Positions 46,801 to 59,219 of a DNA stretch of 64,000 bases are shown in pieces (the stretch's first letter is position 1; each line of letters opens with the position of its first letter). Source of the stretch: Scleropages formosus (taxonomy: Eukaryota > Chordata > Actinopteri > Osteoglossiformes > Osteoglossidae); contig NC_041812.1 in assembly GCF_900964775.1 (NCBI RefSeq), positions 14,317,334 through 14,381,333 on the forward strand. The letters run 5' to 3'. The position numbers and the translations under genes are program-made. Below the pieces are notes generated by a model, which saw only the letters and a list, made by a program, of their open reading frames with translations, was not told the origin of the DNA and searched no databases.

Positions 46801-48375
46801 TGCAATATATAGTACTAGTAATTTCCTGCTTTCATTTCCACAATTAGGGCAGATAGGATAGAAGCTCAAATGGCACTGTGGGGGAGGGATGCATAGTGTC
46901 TCAGAACAGTACAAGTGTGATTTTATACAGTGTTTTTTTAGGAATTTAGCTGCATCTGCAACTTTTACCGAAACTACTCAGCAACTAAAGAGATCTGATT
47001 GCCTATTACTGTGCTTTTTTGATTGAACACCGATAAACAGGTGATGCACCAATCTCGATATTATGAGACAATTGATTGGTATTACAGATTAAACACTTTG
47101 TAAAACATTCTCCCAATTTAAATGTACACTGTCTCCCATGTATAAAGCACAACAGCAACACACTGAATAGGAGGTTGTGGAGATTATGTATTTTATTTTC
47201 AGTCATTTTAAAATAGAATTTAATGTTGCTTTGTAGCCGGGGGTGCGGTGGCGCAGTGGGTTGGACCACAGTCCTCCTCTCCGGTGGGTCTGGGGTTCGA
47301 ATCCCGCTTGGGGTGCCTTGCGACGGACTGGCGTCCCGTCCTGGGTGTGTCCCCTCCCCCTCTGGCCTTACGCCCTGTGTTACCGGGTTGGCTCCGGTTC
47401 CCCGTGACCCCGTATGGGACAAGCGGTTCTGAAAATGTGTGTGTGTGTGTGTGTTGCTTTGTATTAGTCAAAATGTGTGTGTGTGCGCTACAAACTCTGT
47501 TTTCCTCTGCATATTAGCTGGGCTTCGTATTCTAAATGGTATATTTACATATAACACAATAACCTTTCATGTTTTCATAATTATTCCGTGAACCTTGTGT
47601 TACAAACATTTGAATGACAAAATTTTAAAGATATAAAGATTTGTCATGTTATGTATTTTTAATTGAATTTTTTCATCGTTCTATTTTCCACGGCCTCTCT
47701 CAAAACAAGGAATGTATTTCCTCTTGCCAACCATAGGGGCTATGTCCAAGACATTTACAGAAATTGTCCAACGAGTAATTAAAGGTATTGTCTGGTTATA
47801 ACAGAGGTATTATTTCTATTATCACATTCTGTTGCAAAAAGGAATTTTTCTACATCTGTCAAAAGTGTTTTTGTCAAACAGATTCACCACACTACATGTA
47901 ATGTATTTATTTATTTCCAGACATTTAAAAGTCTACATGGTAAAAATTAAGTTCTAGTGCAGTGGCAAATGGTGTTTGACATTTTTCAGGTGCTGGAAAT
48001 TTACAAGAAAGCATTTTCCAAAATTTCTTTCAAAAGATTTCATGTTGCATTTCCAAAAACTGGCTAATATTATTGAAGCATAATTGCTACTATTGTCAGA
48101 GTTTCAGGAGGCCTTATTTTAAAAATTCAGCAAAGAAGTTCTGTATGTTTTACAACATAATAAATGAACATAAAACACAAATTGTCAAACCATTACTTGC
48201 AAAACCATTCGTTTCACAAGTATTACACTAAACCAATATACAACCTTCCTTAAAATGATTATCAAACAACACACAAACATATAAATGAAAAAAATGACAT
48301 CAAAAACTTACACTCTTGAGTAAAGCCACTGTAGAATGTTGTAAAAACTATCACAAAAATAGGGAGCAGTTCCAT
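40900..48375 (-). CDS. Two-Kunitz-domain type I membrane protein (SPINT2-like), unnamed
   Basis: Minus-strand exons: 48375-48312, 45692-45501, 42439-42263, 41524-41474, 41188-41107, 40972-40900 (TAA); 212 residues with all phases matching. Residues 1-21 are a signal peptide ([18 protein letters not shown]). Kunitz domain 1 (24-74) keeps four Cys, but the two of the reactive-loop disulfide are Gly33 and Glu57. Kunitz domain 2 (90-140) has all six Cys at canonical spacing (8-15-7-12-3), with Phe after the second Cys at the P1 place. Next come an acidic stalk ([14 protein letters not shown]), a membrane segment at 162-185 with GxxxG motifs ([13 protein letters not shown]), and a Lys-rich 27-residue tail. 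NCS and NAT sequons suggest N-glycosylation. The layout resembles HAI-2/SPINT2, a cell-surface inhibitor of serine proteases, but the identity is too weak for a symbol. Domain 1 is probably not inhibitory. Divergent from rexo1. Confidence 0.88.
42930..43873 (+). mobile_element. L2-like LINE 3' end (intron of the Kunitz gene)
   Basis: This is the C-terminal part of the reverse-transcriptase [52 protein letters not shown], then [20 protein letters not shown] and [13 protein letters not shown]. The 3' UTR follows and the end is GTTGCTTTGGAGGAAAGTGT then CTGCTAAATGAATAAATG. It is 5'-truncated and has stops and frame changes, so it is inactive. It lies antisense to the host gene. Confidence 0.85.
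44195..44405 (-). repeat. tRNA-derived SINE, (TG)n-tailed family (copy 7)
   Basis: Minus-strand copy in the intron of the Kunitz gene; blocks CGAGCAGGGTTGCGGTGAGC and AGCCAGTCCGTCGCAAGGC are clear and the head is CCACTGCGCCACCACGC read in reverse. The TG tail is short (ACACACACA on the plus strand). Confidence 0.87.
44545..44906 (+). repeat. SINE of the 'ACATGGGTTTGATCCC' family (best copy)
   Basis: Full-length: head GGTGGCACAGCAAGTAGCGC, B-box ATGGGTTTGATCCCC, then GAGTTTGCATGTTCTCCCCG, a middle GTGAATAAGGTGTGTGGGCT and a tail GTCGCTCTGGAGAAAAGCAT then CTGCTAAATAAATAAG. Confidence 0.85.
45843..46649. mobile_element. Tigger-like DNA transposon, non-autonomous (Kunitz gene intron)
   Basis: 807-bp element. 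The left end CAGTTGATCCTCCCACATCG and the right end, read inwards, CAGCTAACCCTCCCACATTG form terminal inverted repeats. TA follows the right end; CA (probably a decayed TA) precedes the left. No transposase frame is visible. It lies about 150 bases upstream, in gene sense, of the exon for Kunitz domain 1. Confidence 0.75.
47238..47455 (+). repeat. tRNA-derived SINE, (TG)n-tailed family (copy 8)
   Basis: Nearly intact: GGTGCGGTGGCGCAGTGGGT head, GGGTTCGAATCCCGC B-box, GACGGACTGGCGTCCCGTCC, then (TG)8. Lies in the first intron of the Kunitz gene, antisense to it. Confidence 0.9.
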
Positions 48376-51220
48376 TTTGCTGTTATAACAGGGAAATTTC
48401 TTTAAATGAACGTACAGTTGAAAAGCTGACAACGGGTGGGTGGGACATTATAACCTTTGTACTTTCCCTTGATAAGAATACTCGTTATAGAATGACTGAT
48501 GTTTTATGGTTATTATCTACAACGTCAGTGAAATCTTTTATCATGGTTTAACATTTAACTGAATTATAGGTCTTGATATCCAGATGTACTGAACAAATGT
48601 GTAAAGGCATCATTCTAAATATTTGTTAATAATGTATTTCGATCCATATACATAGGGAAGGCAGGGACTGAAGTCACACCCCTCTCCTAGACTGATGACT
48701 GCGCCTCCAGAAGGCTCATAAAGATGAGCACAAAGTCCAACTAGCTAGCCCAACTCACGTATGTGAGCAGAGAAAACAAAAGAGTTTGAAATTTTTGGTT
48801 TTGAATTTCAGAGTTCACTTCTGTTATTAAAGAATACTGCTTTGGTTTTTCTGAAAATTTAAATTCTGTTTTGAGCACTGTTGTACATTTCAGTTCTCCA
48901 TTCATTTTTTTCTTTTAGGTCATGTGCTGTAATGTCTGTGAATTATAGCAAAGTAGTTATATGTGGACACAGTAATTTTGGGGATACGGCGCAATCTGTA
49001 ATTATTTGGACAGTAATGCTGTTTTCCTTTTGGCCCTGTACTCCTGCACATGAAATCTGTAATGAAACAATCACTGTTGAGGTTAAAGTGAAGACTATCA
49101 GGTTTAAATTGAGGGTATTTTCATTTATATTGGGTGAACTCTCTAGGGACTAAAGCCCCTTTTATACATAGGACCCCCATTTTAAGGATACAAAAGTAAC
49201 TGGGCAATTGACTTCTCAGTTTGTTCCCCCACCACATTTAACTCTAGCGGTTAAAAGCACCGTAAATAACCCTGCATTTGATTCATGAACTTACATGCCT
49301 ACATTTCAACATGACAATTAGGTTCTCCAAGAAACCTCAGACAAAACTAAAATGGATTAAAAAATACATCCATCGGCTCCATCTCCATCCGTCACTGTTA
49401 GACACATGGATTAAAATAGAGGTGGTTGTATGCCCCAGGTGTGACAAGTCCACCCCCAACCCCCCCACCGACCATGTCACAGTACACCATGTGGAATAAA
49501 GATTAACCCTGTTTCCGCATTACTGTACATTGCTATTGGCTGGTTCATCGCATAGGCATGTCCAATGTTCATCAGCTTTTAGACACTTTTGACTTCTATT
49601 ATCAACCCAAGTAATAAAACATTTTTATCACTATATAGTAAGGTGAAAGAAAATTTGCCTGCATGTTCCTCTTTATTTACTTGAAACAATACTGGCTGAC
49701 AAGATGAAAATGTTTCCCTAGTTTTTGTAGCAATTATATAGTTTGACATATTTGTCTGCTGAATTCTTAAAAAAATTATACCTAGATTACTGGATTCATG
49801 GCTTAAAATTGTTACAACCCCAAGGTTGTCTAGTGGTGTAACAAAGGTGTTATGAGTTATGAATGTACCAAGTTATGAGTTATGAACTGACAAGATAACA
49901 AATAGGTTGCATAAACAGGAATGTGTGTTTAATGTTTTGGTGAAAGGGCAATTAATCAAAGTGTACAAAAAAGAAAGAACCTGGGTGATGTGAGAGGACA
50001 TGGGTTTGATCCCTTAAAACTGTTAACATGCACATTTTATTCAGTTGTTCTGTTTTACATGAAAATTTTGTGATGTCCAACACTCCTGTTTCCCGGAGAG
50101 ACATGACATAAGGAGATATATGGGAATCTCACTTGGACTATCATTATGGTATCCTATTGACCTTCACCCAGATCTCCCCTCGATGTTTAGACTAACTGCA
50201 ATTGATGTCTAAAAAGGTATGATGCGGTGACAAACAAGCTGACAAAGACATACTTAGGTGATTACATTTTTTAATGTTGGACAGTTTTCATTTGTCAAGA
50301 TTTTCCTGAGAAAATAGCAGTGTGAGCTAGAACTCCAAATGTGATTTCAGTTTATTCTTTTCAGAGAATGAAATGGTTAATTTATTTAGCTAACATGGTT
50401 TATATTTTTATTTTTCACATTATTGTGTGTCACATGGAAGAGCCTGATTGGTTAGTGTGTGGTGCCATGACAACTACATTACTCACAGTGTTTCACTGTT
50501 CAGTAGTCAGTACTATTAAAGACTGCATCAGGCTGAAAGTCCGTCTCCAACCCTAGCACCTGCTATAATTAACTCAAATAATTTTAACATATATAAAGTG
50601 TGAGCATATAGTTTACATTATCATTACATAATCATTTCCCTGCAACAAGACCTGAGGAGGCCGGACCGCTGCGATACCAGCAGTGGATGCTGACTGAAGC
50701 CAATGACTGCCAGCCATGGATAAGACATGCCTATGTGAACAGGGACATCAAGTTAACAGTCATCTGCAATGCTATTATTAGTTGTAAACTGTCTTAAAAG
50801 TCTTTTGTAAACTAAAATGTCCAGGAGGGATGAGCAGCCACTGACACTTGAACCCCCAGAGGTTTTTTTTCCCCTTGACTTTCAGTTGGGAGTTTCTTGT
50901 TCCTTTCCTTCGTGGCCAATAGCATTACTTATAACTTTGATTAATGCATGGACAATGTAGTAATTTAGTATTATATCTAACTATCCTATTTGTTTGTCTT
51001 ATCCCTTTGTTCAGCACACTGTGCCACTGTGTGAGAAGAGCACTCTATAAAAATTAATTGAAATGAATAGTACAAACTATCTATTTCATTATTGCTCTTT
51101 TGAATCCAGCTCACTGGATTGTGTTGGTCTGTCCCAGTGGACACAACACGTGGAAAAAAAGGTCATAAACAAGTAGAATATATATGGACATTTGGCGTAA
51201 AAGGCAATTCGAAATTACGT
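48376..51220. other. Gap between the divergent Kunitz and rexo1 genes, left part
   Basis: AT-rich with no convincing exon. A fragment of the 'ACATGGGTTTGATCCC' SINE is at 49,978-50,016. The rest I do not recognise; 50,640-51,220 may be the decayed 5' side of the LINE that follows. Confidence 0.4.
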
Positions 51221-51224
51221 GGAT

Positions 51225-51782
51225 ATCAGAAGATTACAGCAGGTAGTCCGGACGGCTGGAGGAATCATCGGGACACCCCCCCCCGACTCTCCAAGAATTG
51301 TACTCGTCCAGAGTGAGAAAAAGGGCTGGCAAAATCATCCTAGACCCTTCGCACCCAGGCCACTTCCTCTTCGAACCCTTGCCATCTGGCCGGCGCTACA
51401 GGGCACTCAGTACCAGGACAGCCAGGCACAAGAAAAGTTTCTTTCCTCAGGCCATCTACCTCATGAACAGCTAAATGCCCCTATGGAGTAAACCGGTGCA
51501 AAAAAAAATGCTATTTATATTTATTTTTCACATCATATCTCTTATTTACTTTCCCTTGCATTGTATATAACATACCTGTACAAACATATAATATCTAGTG
51601 TCTATTTTGTATATTGTGTACTTTATATATTTTCTTTTTTTTATCTTTTATTAGCCCACTCTACTTTTATTATCTGTGTCTTGTCACTGTCATTCTGTCT
51701 GTGCTGTGGAAGTTTCTGTCACCAAGACGAATTCCTTGTATGTGTAAAAATACTTGGCAATAAAGTTCGTTCATTCATTCAG
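51225..51782 (+). mobile_element. LINE (non-LTR retrotransposon) 3' end
   Basis: It reads, over shifting frames, RLQQVVRTAGGIIGTP, then a DPSHPGHFLFEPLPSGRRYR-like block and KKSFFPQAIYLMNS, the usual C-terminal end of a fish LINE ORF. It is followed by an AT-rich 3' UTR and ends GGCAATAAAGTTCGTTCATT with a short ATTC repeat tail. 5'-truncated and dead; same superfamily as 36,430-37,235. Confidence 0.75.
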
Positions 51783-52079
51783 TATGTGTGTGATTTAAAA
51801 TTATAGAGACAGTCTGCAGTTATATTTAAAAAAAAATCCGAGTTTTCCCTGGGGGAAAAAAAAAGTGTGAAACTGCGCAGTCTAGAGGTCAACACGCTTT
51901 TTGCGCAACAATTTGCCGCAATTACTCAAGTATTTACCTTCATCGTGTTTTACTCAAAAACTACGAAACAACGGCGGGGACTGCGACTTTACGATAAAGA
52001 AATGAAATTCTATTAACAAAAATAAGCCTGCGTGTTAACACCCAACTTTCTACTCGACACCCTTCCTGTATCGTACCTT

Positions 52080-52140
52080 TTATAGGTGTGACCCGACCGG
52101 TAGGTGGGCGTTCCTCTGCGCCCGGGACACCTATAAAGCC
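52080..52140 (+). promoter_or_regulatory. rexo1 core promoter with TATA box
   Basis: TATAAA at 52132-52137 lies 132 bases before the ATG, in a short GC-rich stretch (CTGCGCCCGGGACACC). The TATA box is one arm of a 10-bp inverted repeat: TTATAGGTGT at 52080-52089 and ACACCTATAA at 52127-52136. A start site near 52,165 would be expected. Confidence 0.5.
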
Positions 52141-52268
52141 CGATGTAAGGAGGAGGGGCAGTTTGGCGGGGCAAACGAATGTGAATAACGTGTTGCCAGC
52201 TGTAACTCGCGGTAGCCGAATGGTTCCCGGAACCCTGTAATTTGGCTTTAGTCTAGTTTAAAGACAAA

Positions 52269-55200
52269 ATGCTGCCCAGCGCAGGATTTTTCGCCACCGT
52301 CACGTGTCCTTTCCACGCGCGGGGTTTCTGCGAGCGACCCTTCTGCCCTTTCAGACATGATGATGCCGCAGAGCTGAGCAACTGGAAAATACAAGGTTCG
52401 TTCAACAGCTGGATTCTTCTGGTATTTCGGTCAGTGGACACCGATGTCTGTCTGTCTATGCCTGTGCGTCTTTGCTTGTTGTTTTGATTTGTTTGCTTCG
52501 CTTTGTAAAGAAGCCAGGCTGTTTTTCTTTATTCCTCTGTGTAAATTTTTGAAAATGGGCTGGTTGCTGTACAGAGAAAGGCTTTGGTCATGCATCTGAA
52601 TTTTATAGCAGATATAACTTTTTTTTTCCTTCTAATCACTTATTAAAACACCTTTGAATTTCACTGATATACACTGCAGACTCCCCCATGTAACTGATCT
52701 GAAAAGATGTATAACCCCATGATTTCTACACAGGAGGTGGAAAAGCTCCTCTGCCTCTCTGCAAAGAAGGCTGTTGGGTAACTACAGAGAAAAACAGCTG
52801 CTTTTTGGAATTGGAGAGGATCAACAAAGAGATTGAAACAGTCAAGTGTGAGGTGGAGAAGGAGCAGCGGCGGCTATCCCATTACCAGACTTTTCAGGAG
52901 GACTGTGCTGGTAATGGCTCAAGCAATGATTTGAATCTGCATAATGGACTCAAAGGTAACTGTAATAAGATATTGCACTGTGTTCTAATTATATATAATC
53001 TATTGTAATTTGTGTAATGTGTAGGATGTATATGATGGACTGTTCCACACCACAGAAAAATCTGGACTATGACATTATGTCCAACTATTCTGCAGAATTA
53101 CAGCCTAAGAGCGCTGTAGAATTCCCAAAGCCAACCTGCGATGGAGAGGAAAGGCAGAATCTTAAAAGGACACGAAAAAGCAGTTCTGAAAACCAAAGTG
53201 GGTCAAGAACTGATGTGGATTCAGATGAGGAAGGAGTCTTAATAATTGATATTCCAGCACTAGAAGAGCACAAGAAGAGGCCTAGGTCCACGAAGTGCAA
53301 GACCAACACAAAGGTACTGCTGGAAAGATCTGAAATTGATGTACCAGTACCCTTGATGTCTGAAGTGTCAGCTTCAACAAAACCTGACTTGGATGTTTTG
53401 ACTTCTGCTATGGAATCTGGGTATTCTAACTGTGCAGACTCAGCAATAGTTAATCAGGGAGATTATGGTAAAGGAAAGCTCTTTGAAGATGTATCTCAGT
53501 GTCTGGAAAAACTTGAAAGTAAAAAAATGGCTTATTTGCCAGAGCATGAGCTTGTTAAAGGGAGCAAGATGTATGGTGTTTCAGAATGTTCTGGACTGAT
53601 TTCAACCTCTTGGCCTGAGAAGACTCTGCTAGTCAAGCATACTTCTACTCCACCAAGCAAAATGGAGACTGTAATTCAGAATATAATTCCAGCTGATCCT
53701 TTTGATAAGGACTACTGCTTACAACAGAAACCAGTGACAAGTCGAGCTGCTTCCGAGGCTCTGAATGACGAATATTCCTCGGCTTCAGCCCTTAAGGCTA
53801 AGCATGAAGAGCAGCAAGACACGCAACAAGCTATCCCTTCAGCTGAAACCACTTGGGTGCCTGTGCTACCAGGTGTGTCGTGTGATCAAAAAACGGTAAC
53901 ACCGTTGAACTTTGCAGGGGCTCTTCTAGTAGGTACTGGTGATCACCAAACTGCTGATCACCAGACCACTAACCAGCTGACTCCTACTAATGTGCAACAG
54001 ATCAAGCAACTTGCTGTTACTAATTACCAAGGTGCTGACATACCAGCAAAAGATTACCAGCCCATCTACAATCAACCAGTGGCTTCTACAGATGTTTTCC
54101 AACCAATATCCAAATCTTTGACGAGCACTCTACAACCAGCTTCTTGTGACTTTGGACTGTATGCTACACAGCCAAACAATATACCTGGAAATGCCAATCA
54201 AGCTATTGGAACAGGTTTGAGCTCTGAGGAGGACAACTGTTCTGACGTGGAGCTGTCGGACAGTGATCCTATGGAAGAATGTTACCGCATATTCATGGAG
54301 GCCAACCAAACTGAACCAGCACAAATCCAAAATGACATCCAGGTAAGTCAAATAACCTCCAGGGTAAATGGACCCTGTAAATGTAGAAATAACTCTGCCT
54401 CCCCCTGCAGACAGAGACTGTAGTTGTGGAGAAGACTGAAATGGAGAAGAAACCTCTTCCAGTTTCAGGGCCAAAGAAAAGAGTAGCACATGTGTCCAAG
54501 CATGAGGTATGTTGTGGCAGTGGGTGGAGTCTAGTTCCTTACTGTGGAACAGAAATTTTCTGTTATTTATAGTTGGAAATGAGTCATAAGTAAAGATGTG
54601 CTAGTAAAAATCACTGTTGTAATACTTGGCTGTATATATGGATAATATACTGGAAGCTGTATGAAACTCAGCTGAACTTATTAAAATGGCAGTTTTGTAA
54701 GACTTTCTGATTATGGGAAAGTGCCAGATAATCATAAATATTTCTGATGATTGGTATATTCATGAGCCAGTTCATTGTCACTACAAAATAGTAGTAGGAA
54801 AAGTAGGCAAATAGATTTAATTTATCATAATTGAATCTTTACTATATTAGAAGGTGGTGCCCTTTTTGTCAAATTTTGAACAGTTTGGATTCCAGCACCC
54901 AAAATTAATCACTAGAGCTGAGTGTCTTGAATTCTTGCTAAGGAGGCAGAAGAGGAAAATGCTATTTAATGAGTAAGAGGTATGCAGTCACACAGGTGAC
55001 AGTTCATAATGGAACATGTGCTCATCCTGGACTGTCTGAGGGTTTGTTTTACAGGTGAGTAAAAGCAGGCAGCAAATGCTTGTTCCCTTTCAGAGAGCAC
55101 ACCTTATGTTGTCCACCTCCAAACTCCAACAGCTGGAGCAAAAAGCCACAGTGGCAATGGCCAGTGTCAAAGGGGGACAGACTTTCACTACTGTCACAAG

Positions 55201-58200
55201 TCTGCAGAAAAATCTGGAAAATGTAACTCCTTCCCCGTCGAAGATTCCTGTGCAAACCAGTAAGTGTGGGAAGCTTGAATCCTCAGAAAGGAGAAATGGT
55301 GGGTTATCACGAGATAGTCAAAAGAAATGTAAAGTCTTACAATTAGGGTGTAATTATCTAAATTGAATTTAATACTGACAGAGAAGTCATTGTTTCTTAC
55401 ATCTGTTTTTTACAATACAAACAGAATACCTGCACTTTTTTGGATATTCTTAATGTGTGGTATTAAGACTATGGACACTTTTGCACACTCTGAATATGGT
55501 GAAGGTAAATCTTTGTTTCAAGCACTTTGATTTTTGCCATATGCCAAACTTTTGTCTCCTTAGCCTGTGTAAATATCCTCCCAGTTGGAGCCACTATACA
55601 GTGGGCCAATGTGCACTTCATCCTCCCAGAGGGCACAATTGCTCTGCCCCTGAGTTCTGTCCCCACCCCACCAAGTGCTTCCAGCATTCATTCCCCTATG
55701 CCACTGCCTCAGCACCCTATTGTTACCCCTGCCAAGGTATTGTCACTTCACCTACATTAATATGCAGTGTTCAAGAGTCATGTAGTGTCAAAATGGGGAA
55801 ATATGTCATACAACTGCACATGTATTTGAATACGTGTATATTTTGTGCATCTTTGGGAATTATAGCCCCTGCCCCAGCCAGCTGCTTCTAAGCGGAGGCC
55901 TAAAGTCCGTCCAGAGGCCAGTACCAAAGTTCCCCATGATCTTCGGCAGCGCTATGTCAACTTGTTTGTTGAGGAATTCCTGAAAACATCTTTTACTGTC
56001 CAAGATGCCTTTGAAAAGGTCTGTACACAAATGGCAATGTTTAATTTCAGTGACATCTATATTTTGTCAGTGGATAATCTACAGTATGTGGGGAGAAGTA
56101 CCCTGCCACATTCCAACAGTTAATAGTTTAATACCAAAAAAGTAACAATGATCCCTGTACACTTGTAAATCATTCAATGTTCCTTTCTCTTGTTCCTGTC
56201 AAACCCCAATCCAAATTACCTTTTTTGAAGATATGAAATGCGGCAAATTACGCTTCTGTACTTGGTAGTGGCATGTATGTTGGAGTGGTCAATACCTGAA
56301 GTTATTTGCTCTATAAATAAAGCTAATAGATGATGGTTTTAAACTCAATTCTCATAATGGAAGAAATGTGATCTGCAGAGTTTCTTGGTTACACCTGTAA
56401 TTTTGTCTTTATGTACATGAATTTAGTTGCAATTTCCCAATGTACAATTTCTCTTTCTATGACCCAGTACTTAGACAAAGTCAGTTGACTGCTACTTACA
56501 TTTAGGCCCTAGCTGAAGAGAAGACCATATATGACCGAAGCATAAACAAGCTGAAGTATCTCAGTGTGGCTGTTAATGTGCTCAAGAGGCTCAAAAACCA
56601 GTGTGTGAACTCTCCTAAAAGTAAGTGTAAGGATAAATGTGTCTTCTGTAAACTTGTTCAGGTATGTAGTTTTAGAAGCCTTTTTTCCTTATGAAAAACA
56701 CATTTTATTAAATATGTATTAAAGAAAATTGGTATATTGTAAAAAGCTAATTTCCAAAGGCCTAATGCATTGTTCTTGTTTCAGCCAGTACTGAGGCCAC
56801 TGTTCTGGGGTCAAGGGGCCACATTTCTCTTAGTCCTCTACTTCTGCTGACCAGTGGTATGATCCTAGTCTTGTTTACCTTTGAAAACCAGATTTACAAT
56901 GTAACACTTCCCATTGGTTTTAAATTGAATGACTTGAATTACTTTGTGCTGTTTAACTTGTTTTCAAATGCCATTTAATAAAACAAGATGCCCATAATTT
57001 CAGATACAGCGGTGGTTGCTTTGTACAACCAGCTGAAGGATTATACCTTATCTGAAGCTCTGCTCAAGGAGAATAACTATGCCTTTGCCCACCCGGACAT
57101 ACCTGGAAGGGCCATTCAGTATGGTAGCATCAGAAAGGGAGGCACTGACTGTAGGTACTTTTCCCAATTTCTCAGTTACTGCTAAACAAAATTCTAGGTT
57201 GAAATGAAGCTGTCTTTGAAATAGCACTAAAGAAGATCTGCTGTCGATGTGGAGCAACATTCTCTGTGAGCTTGACGGGGACCTATACCAGAAAGGAGGA
57301 GTGTAACTATCATTATGGGAAAGTAGTAGAAAATAAAGGTAAGTGGCCAAAATTTCATGTTTAGTACCACTTCACAGAAGTAATGTCTAGCTACCATGAG
57401 CTAGATACTGCTCCACTGTAGACTGACTGCAAATAAACACTTACTACAGACCAAAATAAATTCTAGTAGGCAAAAATTGTTTAGCTTAAACCTGTTGTAT
57501 GTTAAATGCATTCAGATTTAGATCTTTCAGTAAGCAGAATTCTAAAAACATAATTGAAGGAAGAATCATCCATCAATGGGCAAAGAGCTGTGTGAAGAGT
57601 CCAGACTGTATATAATCACCTTTTAGTGTTTGATCTATAGCATGAGTACTCCAAGCAACACTTGTGGTATCAACTTTCTGGCATTTCAGTACCTGGTGGA
57701 GTAGAAACACGCTACAGTTGCTGTGAAGGTGCTGTTGGGACCCCTGGGTGCCAAGTATTCAAGGTAGTAGTCATGCAGTTTATAGTTCTCATGAGGCAGG
57801 TAGCCTCACCAGGGCTTTTAGGAAGCTTCATGATCTGAAGTCTGTTAATGCCTTGACTTCCTAGCTGCATGTGCATGATGCTCTCAGCCTTGATGGCTTT
57901 GTTAGGAGCATCCCTAGCCCTTCACTGGACAATGGCTGCCCTGGTGTGTTTGCACTGGACTGTGAGATGGTAAGGATTTGGCCACTTGACATATTTTACA
58001 AGACTGTTACAATATTTTGGGTTTTCTGAAGGGTCTTTGGGTGAGCACTACTAGTACCTATAAGAACCCTGTAAACCCTTTCATATTAGTTTTAATCAAT
58101 TGCTTATCTCTAACAGGGGTCTCAAACTAGGATAGGCTTTTGCTCTTTCCATGTATGCTTATGTGGTTTTCTGTCTACATGTTTGGATCAGTGCTACACC

Positions 58201-59219
58201 ACAAAGGGTCTGGAACTGGCCAGAGTAACAGTGGTCAATCCCAAACTGCAGGTCATCTATGACACGTTTGTTAAACCTGACAGTGAGGTCATTGATTACA
58301 ATACCAGGTATGATTCTCTGACTTGCACTGAAACTGACTGGCCACATCTGTACACCAATGACAAATGAGTTGCCTGCAGGTTCACGGGAATAAGTGAAGA
58401 GGATCTCTCCCAAGCAAACTCATCTATTTCTGACATCCAGACATCTCTGCTCAGTTTCATTAATGCAGACACCATACTGATTGGCCACAACTTGCAAAAT
58501 GACCTCTGTGCTTTAAAGGTGGGTGGTTTCTTAAAATTCATAGTTCTGGTACAATTAATCATGGCTGACTCATGATGTCATTTGAAGTTTACTTGCATAA
58601 ATGGTAGTCTTTTAATGCTGAACAAATTCAGAATTCATTCAACTTTTCTAGCATTTATGTAATGGCCCTACAGCTGATGTATGCTTTTAGCTTGTTCACA
58701 GCACAGTTGTGGACACAGCTGTGGTATTTCCTCATTGCCTTGGGTTTCCTCACAAGAGAGCACTCCACAGCCTTGTTGCAGATCATCTCAGAAGGATTAT
58801 TCAAAGTGGTAGGTTGAGGATCATTCAAACTTTGAAATCAGCAGATAAACATAGTGATACAAAAACTATTTAAGGAATTCTACTTGTGGTTGGAGTATTA
58901 ATTCCAGTTTCAGTGGTCATAAGGCATTTTTTTAGTTTAAATCACACTGCACCATCTTCTAGGCTTTGGTTAGTTTTCTCCATAGGTCTTCAGCTTGCCC
59001 TTAAGATTCCCCACTGAGCAACATATGATTAAGAGTGTTAAAATGTTCAACACATGTCTGCCTCCACATACAAAAAGTGTCAAATTTTGTTGATAACCCA
59101 TCCTGATGGGCATTGTGCTTCCTTTAGTTTCTGGGCATGACTCTGGAGAAGATGCCATTGCTTGTATGGAACTAATGCTGTGGAAGGTAAAGGAAGACTC
59201 CAAAGGGAAGAGATTGTAA
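52269..59219 (+). CDS. rexo1: RNA exonuclease 1 homologue (elongin A-binding protein 1)
   Basis: Nuclear 3'-5' exoribonuclease of the DEDDh type; the human protein also binds elongin A. Exons: 52269-52395, 52734-52955, 53096 (or 53056)-54342, 54411-54506, 55055-55259, 55564-55736, 55866-56018, 56506-56620, 56785-56856, 57004-57150, 57225-57338, 57690-57763, 57865-57969, 58192-58307, 58380-58518, 58691-58808, 59128-59219 (TAA). With the 53096 acceptor the CDS is 1,104 residues; human is 1,221. A CCCH-like finger opens the protein ([18 protein letters not shown]). A long low-complexity middle carries [13 protein letters not shown]. Near the end are CCRCG...EECNYHYGK (zinc ribbon-like), ExoI FALDCEM, Exo[12 protein letters not shown] and ExoIII HDSGEDA, so all DEDDh residues are present. 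The exon 2-3 join is unresolved (see findings). Confidence 0.93.

Noticed and set aside
48881-49153. 90-codon plus-strand open frame (MYISVLHSFF...)
   Set aside because: No homology recognised, no splice or promoter context, and composition like the AT-rich surroundings.
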